A stretch of 64,000 bases of DNA from Henriciella sp. (GTDB lineage: Bacteria > Pseudomonadota > Alphaproteobacteria > Caulobacterales > Hyphomonadaceae): assembly GCA_013213785.1 (NCBI GenBank), contig JABSPZ010000010.1, positions 183,087-247,086 on the forward strand, read 5' to 3'. Position 1 is the first letter of the stretch, and each line of letters opens with the position of its first letter. The notes beneath the pieces were generated by a model. That model was not told the DNA's origin, searched no databases, and saw only the letters and a program-made list of their open reading frames with translations. This document shows positions 1-9,363 of the stretch, in pieces. Made by a program: the position numbers and the translations under genes.

Positions 1-255
1 GATTGTGGCGCTGCAAGCCGGTCTGGGGTCGATAACAAAAAAGTGCCGGTTCGACACTTTGGTCTTGTGCTTGATTTGCCGACCTGGCGCGAACTCGCAA
101 AACGGTTGCGAGACCAAGTCGATTTTATAATCGAGCCCTATACGCGGTTTGAAGGAGAGCCCGGTGAGCAGGCCACTATGTTCTTCGCGGACCCCTCTGG
201 GAACGCGATCGAGCTGAAGGCGTTTGCAGATATGGATCAGCTGTTCGCGACTTAG
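1..255 (+). CDS. VOC-family (glyoxalase-like) protein, 3-prime part only
   Basis: The reading frame is open from the first base of the window, so this is the C-terminal part of a gene that begins upstream; the GTG at 43 is internal. The visible 84 residues end with the pattern [29 protein letters not shown], which is typical of the second beta-alpha-beta-beta-beta module of vicinal-oxygen-chelate proteins annotated as glyoxalase or YaeR-like. The Glu in IELKAF is at the usual metal-ligand position of the fold. The substrate cannot be told. The gene converges on the fdxA operon, 24 bases away. Confidence 0.75.
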   Translation, partial: [84 protein letters not shown]

Positions 256-279
256 ATCAGTAACCCTGGAAACGAGTTC

Positions 280-621
280 TTAGTCGCCTTCACCCGGAGC
301 CGGGCTGAAAAACTCGGCCAGTTTGTTTGTCTTCTGCGCAAACTCTTCGCGGTCAGCAGGCGGCTCTTTCATCCGCGTGATGTTTGGCCAGACTTTGGCA
401 TAATCCGTGTTCAGCTTGAGCCATTTCGCATCCGGCTCATCCTCGGTGTCTGGCTTGATCGCCTCGACCGGGCATTCCGGTTCACACACGCCGCAATCGA
501 TGCATTCATCTGGATGGATGACGAGCATGTTTTCGCCCTCATAGAAGCAGTCCACGGGACAAACTTCGACGCAGTCCATGTATTTGCATCGGATGCACGC
601 ATCCATCACGATATAGGTCAT
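280..621 (-). CDS. fdxA: FdxA-type 7Fe-8S ferredoxin
   Basis: A 113-residue ferredoxin starting [26 protein letters not shown], with a second CxxCxxCxxxCP set ([12 protein letters not shown]) around residues 40-51. The cysteine pattern fits the bacterial di-cluster (3Fe-4S plus 4Fe-4S) FdxA family, with the usual C-terminal helical extension of about 50 residues ([14 protein letters not shown] at the end). It is a cytoplasmic electron carrier; its partners cannot be read from the sequence. It is the last gene of the leftward operon with the helicase, the S4 protein and the TerB protein. In many alphaproteobacteria carD follows fdxA; here the next gene is an opposing VOC gene. Confidence 0.93.
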   Translation of the reverse strand: MTYIVMDACIRCKYMDCVEVCPVDCFYEGENMLVIHPDECIDCGVCEPECPVEAIKPDTEDEPDAKWLKLNTDYAKVWPNITRMKEPPADREEFAQKTNKLAEFFSPAPGEGD

Positions 622-694
622 TAGAGGGCTCTGTATTCCTTAGTGCAGCGCAGCACATGGCTTTGGTGCTCTAACAAGTCAATGCACCGGACTG

Positions 695-1138
695 TCACGG
701 TGCCTTTAGTTCTGCTCTTTTCTTCGCATGAGCGCGGGTCACATCATCGACGTGGAGCAAGCTCGCAACATGGCGAATGAACGATTCTTCGTACTTGCAC
801 GCCTCGCCATCAGCGAAAGAAACGCGATAAAGCCCCTCAACAACACTGGCCCGCTCAGCTTCTTGGAGCGTCTTTACGTGACGGGTCAGAGCATGAGTGT
901 CGGTGGCTTCTTCTGCGATCATTTCACCGCGTTGCAACACCTCGTCCGCGCGGTCTGCGTTCATGTTAAAGCTCGTCACGAGGATCTCTGCGATCATGTC
1001 GCTTTCGAGATTGGCATAAACGCCATCGACGAGGGCTGCCTCAACTAAAAGCGCTGCAGCAGCTTCGTGTGGGTCGAGGTCGCGAACCGGGGCTTCAGGG
1101 CGATCACCGCCAAACATGCGAGAGAGAAATCCAAACAT
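695..1138 (-). CDS. TerB-family (tellurite-resistance-like) protein
   Basis: Protein of 147 residues starting MFGFLSRMFGG. The start at 1138 is chosen over an upstream in-frame ATG at 1213 because AAGGCGG lies just before it and because it leaves a 7-base gap to the S4 gene instead of a long overlap. The body (DPHEAAAALLVEAALVDGVY ... VEGLYRVSFADGEACKYEE) matches the all-helical TerB/DjlA-like fold, with acidic residues of the kind that bind metal in two repeated helices. Soluble and cytoplasmic; the function of stand-alone TerB proteins is not established. It sits between the S4 protein and fdxA, genes that are often adjacent in related genomes. Confidence 0.8.
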   Translation of the reverse strand: MFGFLSRMFGGDRPEAPVRDLDPHEAAAALLVEAALVDGVYANLESDMIAEILVTSFNMNADRADEVLQRGEMIAEEATDTHALTRHVKTLQEAERASVVEGLYRVSFADGEACKYEESFIRHVASLLHVDDVTRAHAKKRAELKAP

Positions 1139-1145
1139 GACCGCC

Positions 1146-1439
1146 TTATGCGCTTTGTGGCAGGCGTCTGTAAAGAGTCTGAGCTTCAGCCGCCGGTCCT
1201 CGCCGCTCTCCAATCTCTAGGATTTCGACCGTTTCGATCGCTTTTGCTTTATAGAAGGTCAACACATCGCCAGGACCAACGCGCTGTCCGGCTTTATCGG
1301 TTTTTCGCGTTTGGCTATGTTTGGTGATGCGTACGCCTTTGCGGCTCACATAATCTGTCGCGATTGCGCGTGTTTTGAAGAACCGTGCCCGCCAGAGCCA
1401 GATATCGACCCGCACGCCCTCGGCGCTGTTATCACTCAT
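1146..1439 (-). CDS. S4-domain RNA-binding protein (Hsp15-like)
   Basis: Protein of 97 residues starting MSDNSAEGVRVDIWLWRARF. The S4 fold is visible as RVDIWLWRARFFKTRAIATDYV followed by GPGDVLTF, as in Hsp15/HslR-type proteins that bind structured RNA, in E. coli the 50S subunit with a stalled nascent chain. The start is set by overlap: its ATG (1437-1439) overlaps the stop codon of the helicase (TGA at 1432-1434) by 8 bases, which suggests translational coupling. A much longer in-frame extension to 1787 is only the shadow of the helicase gene. Confidence 0.85.
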   Translation of the reverse strand: MSDNSAEGVRVDIWLWRARFFKTRAIATDYVSRKGVRITKHSQTRKTDKAGQRVGPGDVLTFYKAKAIETVEILEIGERRGPAAEAQTLYRRLPQSA

Positions 1440-4203
1440 TGGCTGGCTTTTCAGCTTGCGGGGTCGGCGCAGCTTCAGCGACCGCAGCCCCAGCGTTGGC
1501 CTCTGGGGCAGCTTGTTCCGGAGCAGGTTTAGCCTTCTTTGGCTTGCGCTTTTTCGGCTTCGGTTTCGGCTTTTCCTTTTCAGGAAGCAAAGCTGCGAGC
1601 GCCGCGAAGGGGCTATCCGGATCGGGTTCTCGGCGCGCAGGTCGGCGATTGTTTCCGCCGTGCGGACTCGGTTTGCCGGATCCGCGATCAGAACGCTTGC
1701 GCTGGTCGCCTTGCGGAGGCCCATTGCGAGACTTGTTCTGAGGCCGGCTTTGTTTCCGCGCTGCGCGTCTTTGCTCTCGAGCCTCAAGATGCGCTTTGGA
1801 TTGGAACCGCCATAGTTTTACCGCGCCCGTTTCGGGATCCTTTTCGGCCGGCGCGATACGGAAGCCTTTCAGCACATTGTGAAAATCTTCCAGCGGGCAA
1901 GACACCATGGAAGCGAGTTCCGGCGGGATTTCGAATTTGGCCTGATCTGCTTCTTTGCGGCGTTTGGACAGCTCCCATCCGAGACGCTCGGCTAGGTCCG
2001 CACGCACGGCGCGTTTGCCAAATCTAAGATAGCCTTGGGCTGCCAGATCCTCATCCGGCCAAGAGCCATCAAGTTCGAAGCTTCCCGCCCCTTCAGGCGC
2101 GGTTTTGCGATCGCGACCATCGGCCAATGTTTGCAGCAGTGCGACCAAGCGCTGAGCCGCAGGCTTTTGCGCATCCGGCACGTGCGCAGCGATCCGTCCG
2201 GACCGAATGCCTGCGTCTTTCAATTTTGAGCGATCTTCGGGCCCTGGCAGCAGCGCGCGATCTTCACCGCGCAAATCACAGGCGGCGCCAGCTTCCAATA
2301 ATCGGAAAGCAAGTCCGCGCGCTAGGCCTTCAAGTTGCGTCTCATCAGGCGCAAACTTGAGCTTGAAGTGTGTTGGCAGGCGTTTTTGGATTTCCGCGCC
2401 GAGCCATTCATTTAGCCGAGTTTTGGCGGCGTCTTGTTGATGGGCCTCGGCATCCTGACCACCGATCAACTTGGCCGAAGGTGCGAGCCAGTGCGGCCCT
2501 GCGACGAGCTGCGCAACCGGGGCGTCGTTCCAGACGATCTGCGACGCGTCATTGATGCTCAGAGCAGCTTCCGAAGCGCCCGAGATGGCTTTCAAACGCT
2601 CTGCAATAATAGGCTCGAGCGCCTGTATCGCGGCGCTGCGTAGGGTTTTGCCTTCTAGCGTAGAGGCATTCGAATCTGGCTCGAAAGTAAGGCCGACAAG
2701 CTTGCCGACCATATGGCCTTCGATGGTTACTTCCCCAGTATCGGCAACGTCAGTACTCAAGAGGTCTTCCCTTTTTAGCCCTGCAATCAAGGCTGTTGTG
2801 CGTCGATCTACAAACCGCTGCGTCAGCGCTTCATGCAGCGCATCAGACAGACGGTCCTCAATATCACGCGTTCTTTCGCGCCAATAGGCGGGATTTTCAA
2901 GCCAGTCAGAGCGAAAACTTGCGTAAGTCCATGTTCGGATCATTGCCAGACGTTGTTGTAACAGCCCGATATCCCCAAGCGTATTGTCGAGCGCATTAAG
3001 GCGCTCATCCATCGCTGTGTCGCCGAGGCGGGCATCTGGATCGGCGAGTGTTTCTGCGAGGCCCAAGACGAGGCGACCATGCCCCTCGTGACCAGCCTTT
3101 CGAAAATCAGGCAGCCGTGCGAGATCCCAAAGACGATGAATGTTGCGTCGCCCGCGGACCTCCGGGCCAATCGCTTCGTCTTCTGCCATGCGGCGCAAAA
3201 CCCACTCGTCCAAACCGTGCGGGTTCTGCCGTAGACTTGGATGCGGGCTCGGGCGAGCAAGACTGGCGATCAAAGTTTTGATCGAACGATAGTCGAGATC
3301 GCTGTTCCGCCAGCTAAGATCCACGACGGAGTCATAGCGATGATCTTCGATGGCGCGCACCAGCTCATCTTCGAATGGCGGGCAATCATTCGTCTCGCCA
3401 AACTCACCATTGTCGCGGAACCGTCCGGCGCGTCCGGCGATTTGACCGAGTTCGGCAGAGCTCAACCAACGATGACGCCGGCCATCAAATTTTGCTCTGC
3501 CGGCAAAAGCCACGCGGTCAACATCGAGGTTGAGGCCCATTCCGATGGCGTCGGTCGCAACGAGATAGTCCACTTCTCCCGACTGATAGAGGCCGACCTG
3601 GGCGTTGCGGGTGCGCGGACTAAGGCCGCCCATAACAACGGCGCAGCCCCCTTTTTGGCGTCGCAGCACTTCGGCAATCGCATATACCTTATCCGCGCTG
3701 AACCCGACAATTGCGGTCCGCTTGGGAAGCTTGGTGATCTTCTTCTGCCCCGCATATGACAGCGTCGAAAAGCGCTCCCTCACATCTGTCGAGATGTCAA
3801 AGTCGAGATCGCGTAACACGTCTCGCATCGTTTCAGCCCCGAGCAGAAGGGTCTCCTGCGTCCCGCGTGCATTTAGGATCCGGTCTGTGAAGACGTGGCC
3901 GCGATCTTCTTCTTCGGCAATTTGGATTTCATCGACAACGAGGCATTCCACGCGAACATCTGTCGGCATGGATTCGACAGTGCAGACCCAATAGCGCGCC
4001 TGATCAGGAACGATCCGCTCTTCGCCAGTTACGAGGGCGACCGCGCGCTCGCCCTTGGCCTTCATGACTCGGTCGTAGACTTCCCGAGCAAGGAGGCGAA
4101 GCGGCAAGCCAATCATACCCGTCGTGTGCCCCATCATACGCTCCAGCGCATAATGGGTTTTCCCGGTATTGGTCGGGCCGAGGACGGCTTTTAGGTTGGC
4201 CAT
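1432..4203 (-). CDS. SUV3-like superfamily 2 RNA helicase
   Basis: Protein of 923 residues. Walker A is GPTNTGKT at 9-16, the Walker B box is DEIQ at 91-94, motif V is VATDAIGMGLNL at 215-226, and motif VI is QIAGRAGRF at 254-262. This is the Suv3/MgpS-type arrangement of a DExH RNA helicase that starts almost at the N-terminus. The middle (about 300-780) is helical and unassigned. The last ~130 residues are strongly basic and low in complexity (KPKPKPKKRKPKKAKP), probably an RNA-binding tail. The role is likely RNA unwinding in processing or decay, inferred from the mitochondrial homologue. It starts 36 bases after the GT39 gene and overlaps the S4 gene. Confidence 0.88.
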   Translation of the reverse strand: MANLKAVLGPTNTGKTHYALERMMGHTTGMIGLPLRLLAREVYDRVMKAKGERAVALVTGEERIVPDQARYWVCTVESMPTDVRVECLVVDEIQIAEEEDRGHVFTDRILNARGTQETLLLGAETMRDVLRDLDFDISTDVRERFSTLSYAGQKKITKLPKRTAIVGFSADKVYAIAEVLRRQKGGCAVVMGGLSPRTRNAQVGLYQSGEVDYLVATDAIGMGLNLDVDRVAFAGRAKFDGRRHRWLSSAELGQIAGRAGRFRDNGEFGETNDCPPFEDELVRAIEDHRYDSVVDLSWRNSDLDYRSIKTLIASLARPSPHPSLRQNPHGLDEWVLRRMAEDEAIGPEVRGRRNIHRLWDLARLPDFRKAGHEGHGRLVLGLAETLADPDARLGDTAMDERLNALDNTLGDIGLLQQRLAMIRTWTYASFRSDWLENPAYWRERTRDIEDRLSDALHEALTQRFVDRRTTALIAGLKREDLLSTDVADTGEVTIEGHMVGKLVGLTFEPDSNASTLEGKTLRSAAIQALEPIIAERLKAISGASEAALSINDASQIVWNDAPVAQLVAGPHWLAPSAKLIGGQDAEAHQQDAAKTRLNEWLGAEIQKRLPTHFKLKFAPDETQLEGLARGLAFRLLEAGAACDLRGEDRALLPGPEDRSKLKDAGIRSGRIAAHVPDAQKPAAQRLVALLQTLADGRDRKTAPEGAGSFELDGSWPDEDLAAQGYLRFGKRAVRADLAERLGWELSKRRKEADQAKFEIPPELASMVSCPLEDFHNVLKGFRIAPAEKDPETGAVKLWRFQSKAHLEAREQRRAARKQSRPQNKSRNGPPQGDQRKRSDRGSGKPSPHGGNNRRPARREPDPDSPFAALAALLPEKEKPKPKPKKRKPKKAKPAPEQAAPEANAGAAVAEAAPTPQAEKPANE

Positions 4204-4239
4204 GTGGATGAATGCTGTGGAGAGGGATTCGCAGGAAGG

Positions 4240-5862
4240 CTAGGATTTAGGGCAGCGCTCAGGACGATCTATGTGTGTGTTCTGTAGATTTCCATCTTCA
4301 TCTTCAATTTTAAATCGCCGGACCCAGTCTGAATTTCGCTCAAGCGGTTGGTACTCGCTGGTCAAATAGAGGCGGAGCTCTCGGCGCAGTGGACAGCCAT
4401 TTGATCGATGACCCAAATCGACTCCGACAAAGCCTTCTGGTTGCCAGGTCTCGAAATCGGCCTGAATACGCGGGCGCAAATGAGATCGATTGCTGGCAAC
4501 GAGAACACGCGAATGATCGAGGTCAGCGAGATCCACACCTTCCGCGTAATTCTTCGGTCCTGAATTGAAGCGCCATAAGATCAAGGGAATCTCAAGCTCG
4601 TCCTTCAAGTAATAGTCTAGCCCATGCCAAAGCTCGCGCTCGTCGACCACAAGGGCCGTCGGTTGCAGGCGTTCAACTTCACGGGCGAGTTGCTCGCTCA
4701 GATCTTCCCAACCGCGAACGCGCTTTAGGTCATTGTCTCGCCCAAGCGTCGCGCTCCAGCTTGGCGGGGCCATCGCGAGTGTGATTGCGAGAGTGCCAAC
4801 GATGACCTGTAACCCAATCCCAGCCCAAAAGGCGGGGCGCCACCCTTTGGCGCGAAGTAAAAAGCCGCCAATGAAGATGCTAGCGGCGGGATACGCAGTG
4901 GCCGCCCAATTGGCGTGGGCACGAGATAGAACAGCTTGCACGGCAATAATGATCAAGACGGGAAAAATAAAGCAGGCGAGCCACGTCTCTTTCGCGCGTT
5001 GCGCATGAGCGGCATCTCCCAGGTCTGCGAGTTCTGCCTTAGGACGGAGGAAAATGATGCCCGTAATAAGCGCGACAAAGGCCACAGGACCAAACACGCC
5101 CATCTGATCGCCGATGAATTTAGGAAAGTGATCTAAATTGAAAAGCTCACCGCCTAAATTCGCATTGTCTACGGTGTGGCTAACAGTCTTGAACTCATTG
5201 GCCGCATTCCAGATCATATGCGGCGCAAAGACTGCGATGGCGACTGCCACGAAGACGGCGCCTTTCGGACTCAAGACTGCACTACGCGTTAGTTTGTCGA
5301 CCAAGCAGGTCAGGACAATCCCAATCGCAAAATAGAGCATCGCGTATTTGGACAGAAAGCCAAACCCAATAGCCGCCCCGAGCGTCACCACTCCGAGCCA
5401 CCCCAAATCCTGTTCTCTCAGACGCCAAAACAGATACAGCGCAAGGCACCAGAACGGGAACAGGACTCCATCTGTTGAAATGACACCCGATGACAAGATG
5501 ATCCCCGGCATCAAGAGATAAGTAATCACGGTGAAGAGCGCGGCCGCCGAATTAAACATGCGCCGTGCGAGAAGGAATAAAATGGACGCCGCAACTGCAT
5601 GGAAGATCGGCGCAAAGAAGCGAATCGCCCATTCGGAATCGCCCAGAAATGCCGTGGATGCGTAGATGACCCAGGCAATCATTGGCGGTTTAGAGTAATA
5701 CCCCCATTCGAGGCTTTGCCCCCAACGCCAATACTGGGCTTCATCGGCATACAGTTCGAGCGGCGATGCTGCGAGTAAGACCATCCGAATGGCCAGAAGG
5801 CCCGCAATTAGGCCAAATGCGAGCAGTGTGGAACGGTCCTGGAGCTGTGAACTCTGCGTCAT
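4240..5862 (-). CDS. GT39-family (ArnT/PMT-like) membrane glycosyltransferase
   Basis: Protein of 540 residues with about ten hydrophobic segments in the first 370 residues and a soluble C-terminal domain. The N-terminal first loop has YADEAQYW (acidic residue of the PMT/ArnT active site) followed by GYYSKPPMIAW, both hallmarks of GT39/GT83 lipid-linked sugar transferases. It probably moves a sugar from a polyprenyl phosphate donor to a lipid or protein on the periplasmic face; the acceptor is unknown. ATG at 5862 has AAGGGA 5 bases upstream. It is the first gene of the leftward five-gene run ending with fdxA. Confidence 0.85.
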   Translation of the reverse strand: MTQSSQLQDRSTLLAFGLIAGLLAIRMVLLAASPLELYADEAQYWRWGQSLEWGYYSKPPMIAWVIYASTAFLGDSEWAIRFFAPIFHAVAASILFLLARRMFNSAAALFTVITYLLMPGIILSSGVISTDGVLFPFWCLALYLFWRLREQDLGWLGVVTLGAAIGFGFLSKYAMLYFAIGIVLTCLVDKLTRSAVLSPKGAVFVAVAIAVFAPHMIWNAANEFKTVSHTVDNANLGGELFNLDHFPKFIGDQMGVFGPVAFVALITGIIFLRPKAELADLGDAAHAQRAKETWLACFIFPVLIIIAVQAVLSRAHANWAATAYPAASIFIGGFLLRAKGWRPAFWAGIGLQVIVGTLAITLAMAPPSWSATLGRDNDLKRVRGWEDLSEQLAREVERLQPTALVVDERELWHGLDYYLKDELEIPLILWRFNSGPKNYAEGVDLADLDHSRVLVASNRSHLRPRIQADFETWQPEGFVGVDLGHRSNGCPLRRELRLYLTSEYQPLERNSDWVRRFKIEDEDGNLQNTHIDRPERCPKS

Positions 5863-5986
5863 AAAAGTCCCTTACGCGCCTATGGAGCGGACATAAACCC
5901 TTCGCCGCATGTGTGGCTTATTTGCAATGCCAACCAATTGAGTCAGACCTTTCAGCAATGTCTTACAAGACTGTCACAAAACTGTT

Positions 5987-5997
5987 GTGCAGTGCAC
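5987..5997. promoter_or_regulatory. 11-bp palindrome upstream of the TonB receptor gene
   Basis: GTGCAGTGCAC is a perfect palindrome around a central G, 73 bases before the receptor ATG in the 207-base gap between divergent genes. It could be an operator for the receptor, but no regulator can be named and a short palindrome can occur by chance. Confidence 0.25.
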
Positions 5998-6069
5998 CTA
6001 AGGGCTCGCGAAGTAGTCGCTCGTGCATCGAGATCCGTCTACGTTTAGTGGCAAATTGAGGGGAAACTC

Positions 6070-9000
6070 ATGTCCAACTGGAAACTCCTATCCGGTGTGG
6101 CCGCAGCCTCCATGATGACCGCAGCGATCGTCGCTCCGGCAGAGGCTCAGGTTACTACTTCTAGCATTCGTGGTGATGTAACAAGCGAGACGGGCGCAGC
6201 CGTTTCGGACGCGACGGTTACGATTACGCACACGCCTTCCGGCACAGTCTCTACAGCAACAACGAACTCAAGCGGTGTCTTCTCAGCACGTGGTCTTCGT
6301 GTTGGTGGTCCTTACACAGTCGCAGTCGGCGGCGGTGAATTCGCACCGGTTCAGATCGACGATCTCTATCTGACACTTGACCAAACACTGTCTCTGCCAA
6401 TCACCGTGACCGGTGCGCGCACAATGGACACAGTTGTTGTCACTGGTAGCCGTGCGCTTGCAGGCTTCTCGAATGACGGCCTAAGCACCAGCCTCGGCCT
6501 CGAAGCTTTGAATGAAATCGCGTCTATCGACCGCGACATCACTGACGCCGCTCAGCTCGACCCATTTGCGAGCGTGAACGTTCAGTCTGGTGGCGCGAAA
6601 GAGCTTAGTATCGCGGGTGCAAACAACCGCTTCAACTCGCTGACGATTGACGGCGTTGCATTGAACGACCGCTTCGGTTTGAACGCAAACGGTTTCCCTA
6701 CTCAGCGTTCGCCTGTTTCTTATGACGCGATTGAATCTCTCTCAATTCAGACAGCGCCATTCGACGTTGAATTTAACGGATTTACCGGCGGTACAATCAA
6801 CGCCGTTACGAAATCTGGTACGAACGAATTCCACGGCTCAGTTGCATACTACACAACTGACGACTCACTGATTGGTGACAAGAGCCAGGACGATGATTTC
6901 AACTTCACCTTTGAAGAAGAAACTTTCGTTGCGACCCTTGGTGGCCCAATCATTAAAGACAAGCTCTTCTTCTTTGTCGCGTATGACAAGTTTGAAGAAG
7001 TTGCTCCATTGATCAACGGACCTGCAGGGTCAGGCGCTCTGAACGAAGAAGACAACATTCTGCAGTCAGACGTCGACGAAATCGGTCAAATTGTTTCTGA
7101 CGTTTGGGGCTTCGACATTGGCGGCTTTAACAAAGGCCCAGCCGAAGACGAAAAAATTCTCGCAAACATCGATTGGAACATCAATAACGACCACCGTGCG
7201 AAGTTCACTTATCTCCGCACCGAAGGTAACACCATTCGCGAGCAAAATGGTAACAACTTCCTCGCTTCAGATAACCGCCTCGGCGCCTCTTCTGCTTGGT
7301 ATGACCGTTCTGAAACAATTGAGACTTTCATCGGTCACTTGTTCTCCGATTGGACACCGAACTTCTCGACACAGTTAAAAATTGCGAGCACCACACAGGC
7401 TACCGGTCAGGATTCTCTGAACGGTGCTGAGTTCCCGTCTTTCGCAGTCTTCCTTCGCGAAGTTGATGGCGACGAGAACTTCCTCGTCATTGGTCCAGAC
7501 CGTTTCCGTCACGGGAACTCGCTCGACCAAGACTTCTTCCAGATCAAAGCGGTTGCTGAATACTCAGTCGGCGATCACGTCTTCAAAGCTGGCTACGAGC
7601 GTGAAGAAGTTGATGTGAACAACCTGTTCGCTCAGAACTCTGAAGGTTCCTACGTCTTTGATAGTGTCGACGATCTGCGCAACGCAACAGCGTCTGGTCT
7701 GTTGTACAACAACGCGATCACCAACGATGAGAATGATCTTCGTGCGATCTGGGGCTACAACTACAACGCCCTGTACGCTCAAGATACTTGGAATGTAACG
7801 CCAACTCTAACAATCGATGCGGGTATCCGTTACGATTGGTACGAGTCTGAAGGTGAAATTCGCGAGAACCAAAACTTTGTCAGCCGCTACGGGTTCACCA
7901 ACACGACAGACATTGATGGGCTCGACGTTATCCTGCCACGTATCTCGTTTGATTGGGAACCAACAGATCAACTCACCGTTCGCGGTGGCTTCGGTCGCTT
8001 CTCAGGTGGCTCTCCAGGCGTTTGGATTTCAAACAGCTACTCAAATGACGGTGTGATCTCTGATAGCTCGAACGCATTTGGAACTGTTCTTGTTCCAACG
8101 ACACCAGACGCAGCAACTGGACAGTTCATTCCAGCTGATGTTCTCGATTCTTTGGCAAACGAAGCTCCAGACGGATCTGTCAACGCACTGGCACCAAACT
8201 TCGAAATTCCAACCACTTGGAAAGCAAGCTTGGGCGCAGCCTATATGACAGACGTGCCTTTCCTCGGCGAAGACTGGGTATTCTCTGTCGACGCGCTCTA
8301 CAATCAGCTTGACAACGCATCTTTCTGGTTCGACCAGCGCTGCGTAGATCCAGTTGCTGTCGCGCCAGACGGACGCGGCGTATATGATTGTAGCGGTGCA
8401 CCAGAAGCCATCGTTGTTGGTTCTGCCGACAAGGGTAACAGCTTCCTGGTCGCATTCTCTGCGTCTAAAGATTGGGAAACCGCCCTCGGTGATTTCGATA
8501 TCTTCGCGAGCTACACAAACGCTGACGTCAATGATATCGGCTACGGCACATCATCAACAGCGACGTCTAACTATTCTGACTTCGCAGCGTTTGATCGTCA
8601 GAAGCCACGCACCGGAACCTCTAACTTCCAAGTTGAGCACCTGCTGAAAGTGCGTGCGAACTGGGAAAAGGAGTTCTTTGACGGGTATGCAACCAAAGCA
8701 TCACTCTTTGCGACACGTCGCTCTGGTCAGCCGTACAGCTACACCTTCAGCGAGAACAACGCTTGTGTTCTCGACGTAGGCGGCGGCCGTTGTGCTCGTG
8801 AAAGCCGGAACGATGATGCGGGTCACCTGCTCTACGTCCCAACTGGCGCAAGCGATCCATTGTTCGCACCAACGTCATTCGGCGGCGATGCAGCAGAGCA
8901 GCAAGCGTTCTTCGACTACATCAACAACTCTGAGCTGTCTCAGTACGTTGGTAGCATCGCCCCACGTAACGGCGACAACTCTCGTTGGTCGACCATCGTT

Positions 9001-9273
9001 GATCTGCGTCTCCAGCAAGAGCTGCCTGGCTTCCTCGAAGACCACCGCACGTTCTTCTTCTTGGATATCGAGAACCTCGGTAACCTGTTGAACTCTGACT
9101 GGGGCCGTGTTGAGCGTACCCGTTACGAGTACGAGCGTGACGTTGTCTCTGCACGTATCGTTGATGGTCAGTATGAGTTCTTTGACCTAAACAGCGAAGG
9201 CAGCATCAATAATCTTGAAGTGCTGTCTCAATCAGTTTGGCAAGTTCAGCTCGGCGTTAAGTACGAGTTCTAG
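6070..9273 (+). CDS. Oar-like TonB-dependent receptor with carboxypeptidase-regulatory domain
   Basis: Protein of 1067 residues. A signal peptide (LLSGVAAASMMTAAIVAPAEA) is followed by a carboxypeptidase-regulatory-like beta domain (about 30-110; SIRGDVTSETGAAVSDATVT), a plug domain (about 120-260; SINAVTKSGTNEFHGS) and a large beta-barrel ending in phenylalanine (LGVKYEF), the usual terminal signal for outer-membrane insertion. This is the Oar/CarboxypepD_reg class of TonB-dependent receptor, which takes up large or complex substrates; the substrate is unknown. Codon use is visibly different from neighbours (many AAC, CGT, GTT and TCT codons), as expected for a highly expressed gene, and a strong terminator follows. 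It is monocistronic. Confidence 0.92.
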   Translation: MSNWKLLSGVAAASMMTAAIVAPAEAQVTTSSIRGDVTSETGAAVSDATVTITHTPSGTVSTATTNSSGVFSARGLRVGGPYTVAVGGGEFAPVQIDDLYLTLDQTLSLPITVTGARTMDTVVVTGSRALAGFSNDGLSTSLGLEALNEIASIDRDITDAAQLDPFASVNVQSGGAKELSIAGANNRFNSLTIDGVALNDRFGLNANGFPTQRSPVSYDAIESLSIQTAPFDVEFNGFTGGTINAVTKSGTNEFHGSVAYYTTDDSLIGDKSQDDDFNFTFEEETFVATLGGPIIKDKLFFFVAYDKFEEVAPLINGPAGSGALNEEDNILQSDVDEIGQIVSDVWGFDIGGFNKGPAEDEKILANIDWNINNDHRAKFTYLRTEGNTIREQNGNNFLASDNRLGASSAWYDRSETIETFIGHLFSDWTPNFSTQLKIASTTQATGQDSLNGAEFPSFAVFLREVDGDENFLVIGPDRFRHGNSLDQDFFQIKAVAEYSVGDHVFKAGYEREEVDVNNLFAQNSEGSYVFDSVDDLRNATASGLLYNNAITNDENDLRAIWGYNYNALYAQDTWNVTPTLTIDAGIRYDWYESEGEIRENQNFVSRYGFTNTTDIDGLDVILPRISFDWEPTDQLTVRGGFGRFSGGSPGVWISNSYSNDGVISDSSNAFGTVLVPTTPDAATGQFIPADVLDSLANEAPDGSVNALAPNFEIPTTWKASLGAAYMTDVPFLGEDWVFSVDALYNQLDNASFWFDQRCVDPVAVAPDGRGVYDCSGAPEAIVVGSADKGNSFLVAFSASKDWETALGDFDIFASYTNADVNDIGYGTSSTATSNYSDFAAFDRQKPRTGTSNFQVEHLLKVRANWEKEFFDGYATKASLFATRRSGQPYSYTFSENNACVLDVGGGRCARESRNDDAGHLLYVPTGASDPLFAPTSFGGDAAEQQAFFDYINNSELSQYVGSIAPRNGDNSRWSTIVDLRLQQELPGFLEDHRTFFFLDIENLGNLLNSDWGRVERTRYEYERDVVSARIVDGQYEFFDLNSEGSINNLEVLSQSVWQVQLGVKYEF

Positions 9274-9298
9274 GCTTCGCCATCAAACAACTTGAAAA

Positions 9299-9330
9299 GG
9301 GCGGTGCAGAACGCACCGCCCTTTTTCTTT
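9299..9330 (+). terminator. Rho-independent terminator of the TonB receptor gene
   Basis: A perfect 9-bp stem GGGCGGTGC / GCACCGCCC with a 5-base loop is followed directly by TTTTTCTTT. It lies 26 bases after the receptor stop codon and 34 bases before the chosen aguA start. Confidence 0.93.
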
Positions 9331-9363
9331 GATTTTTGTATGAGGTGTGGCAAAGCCGCGATC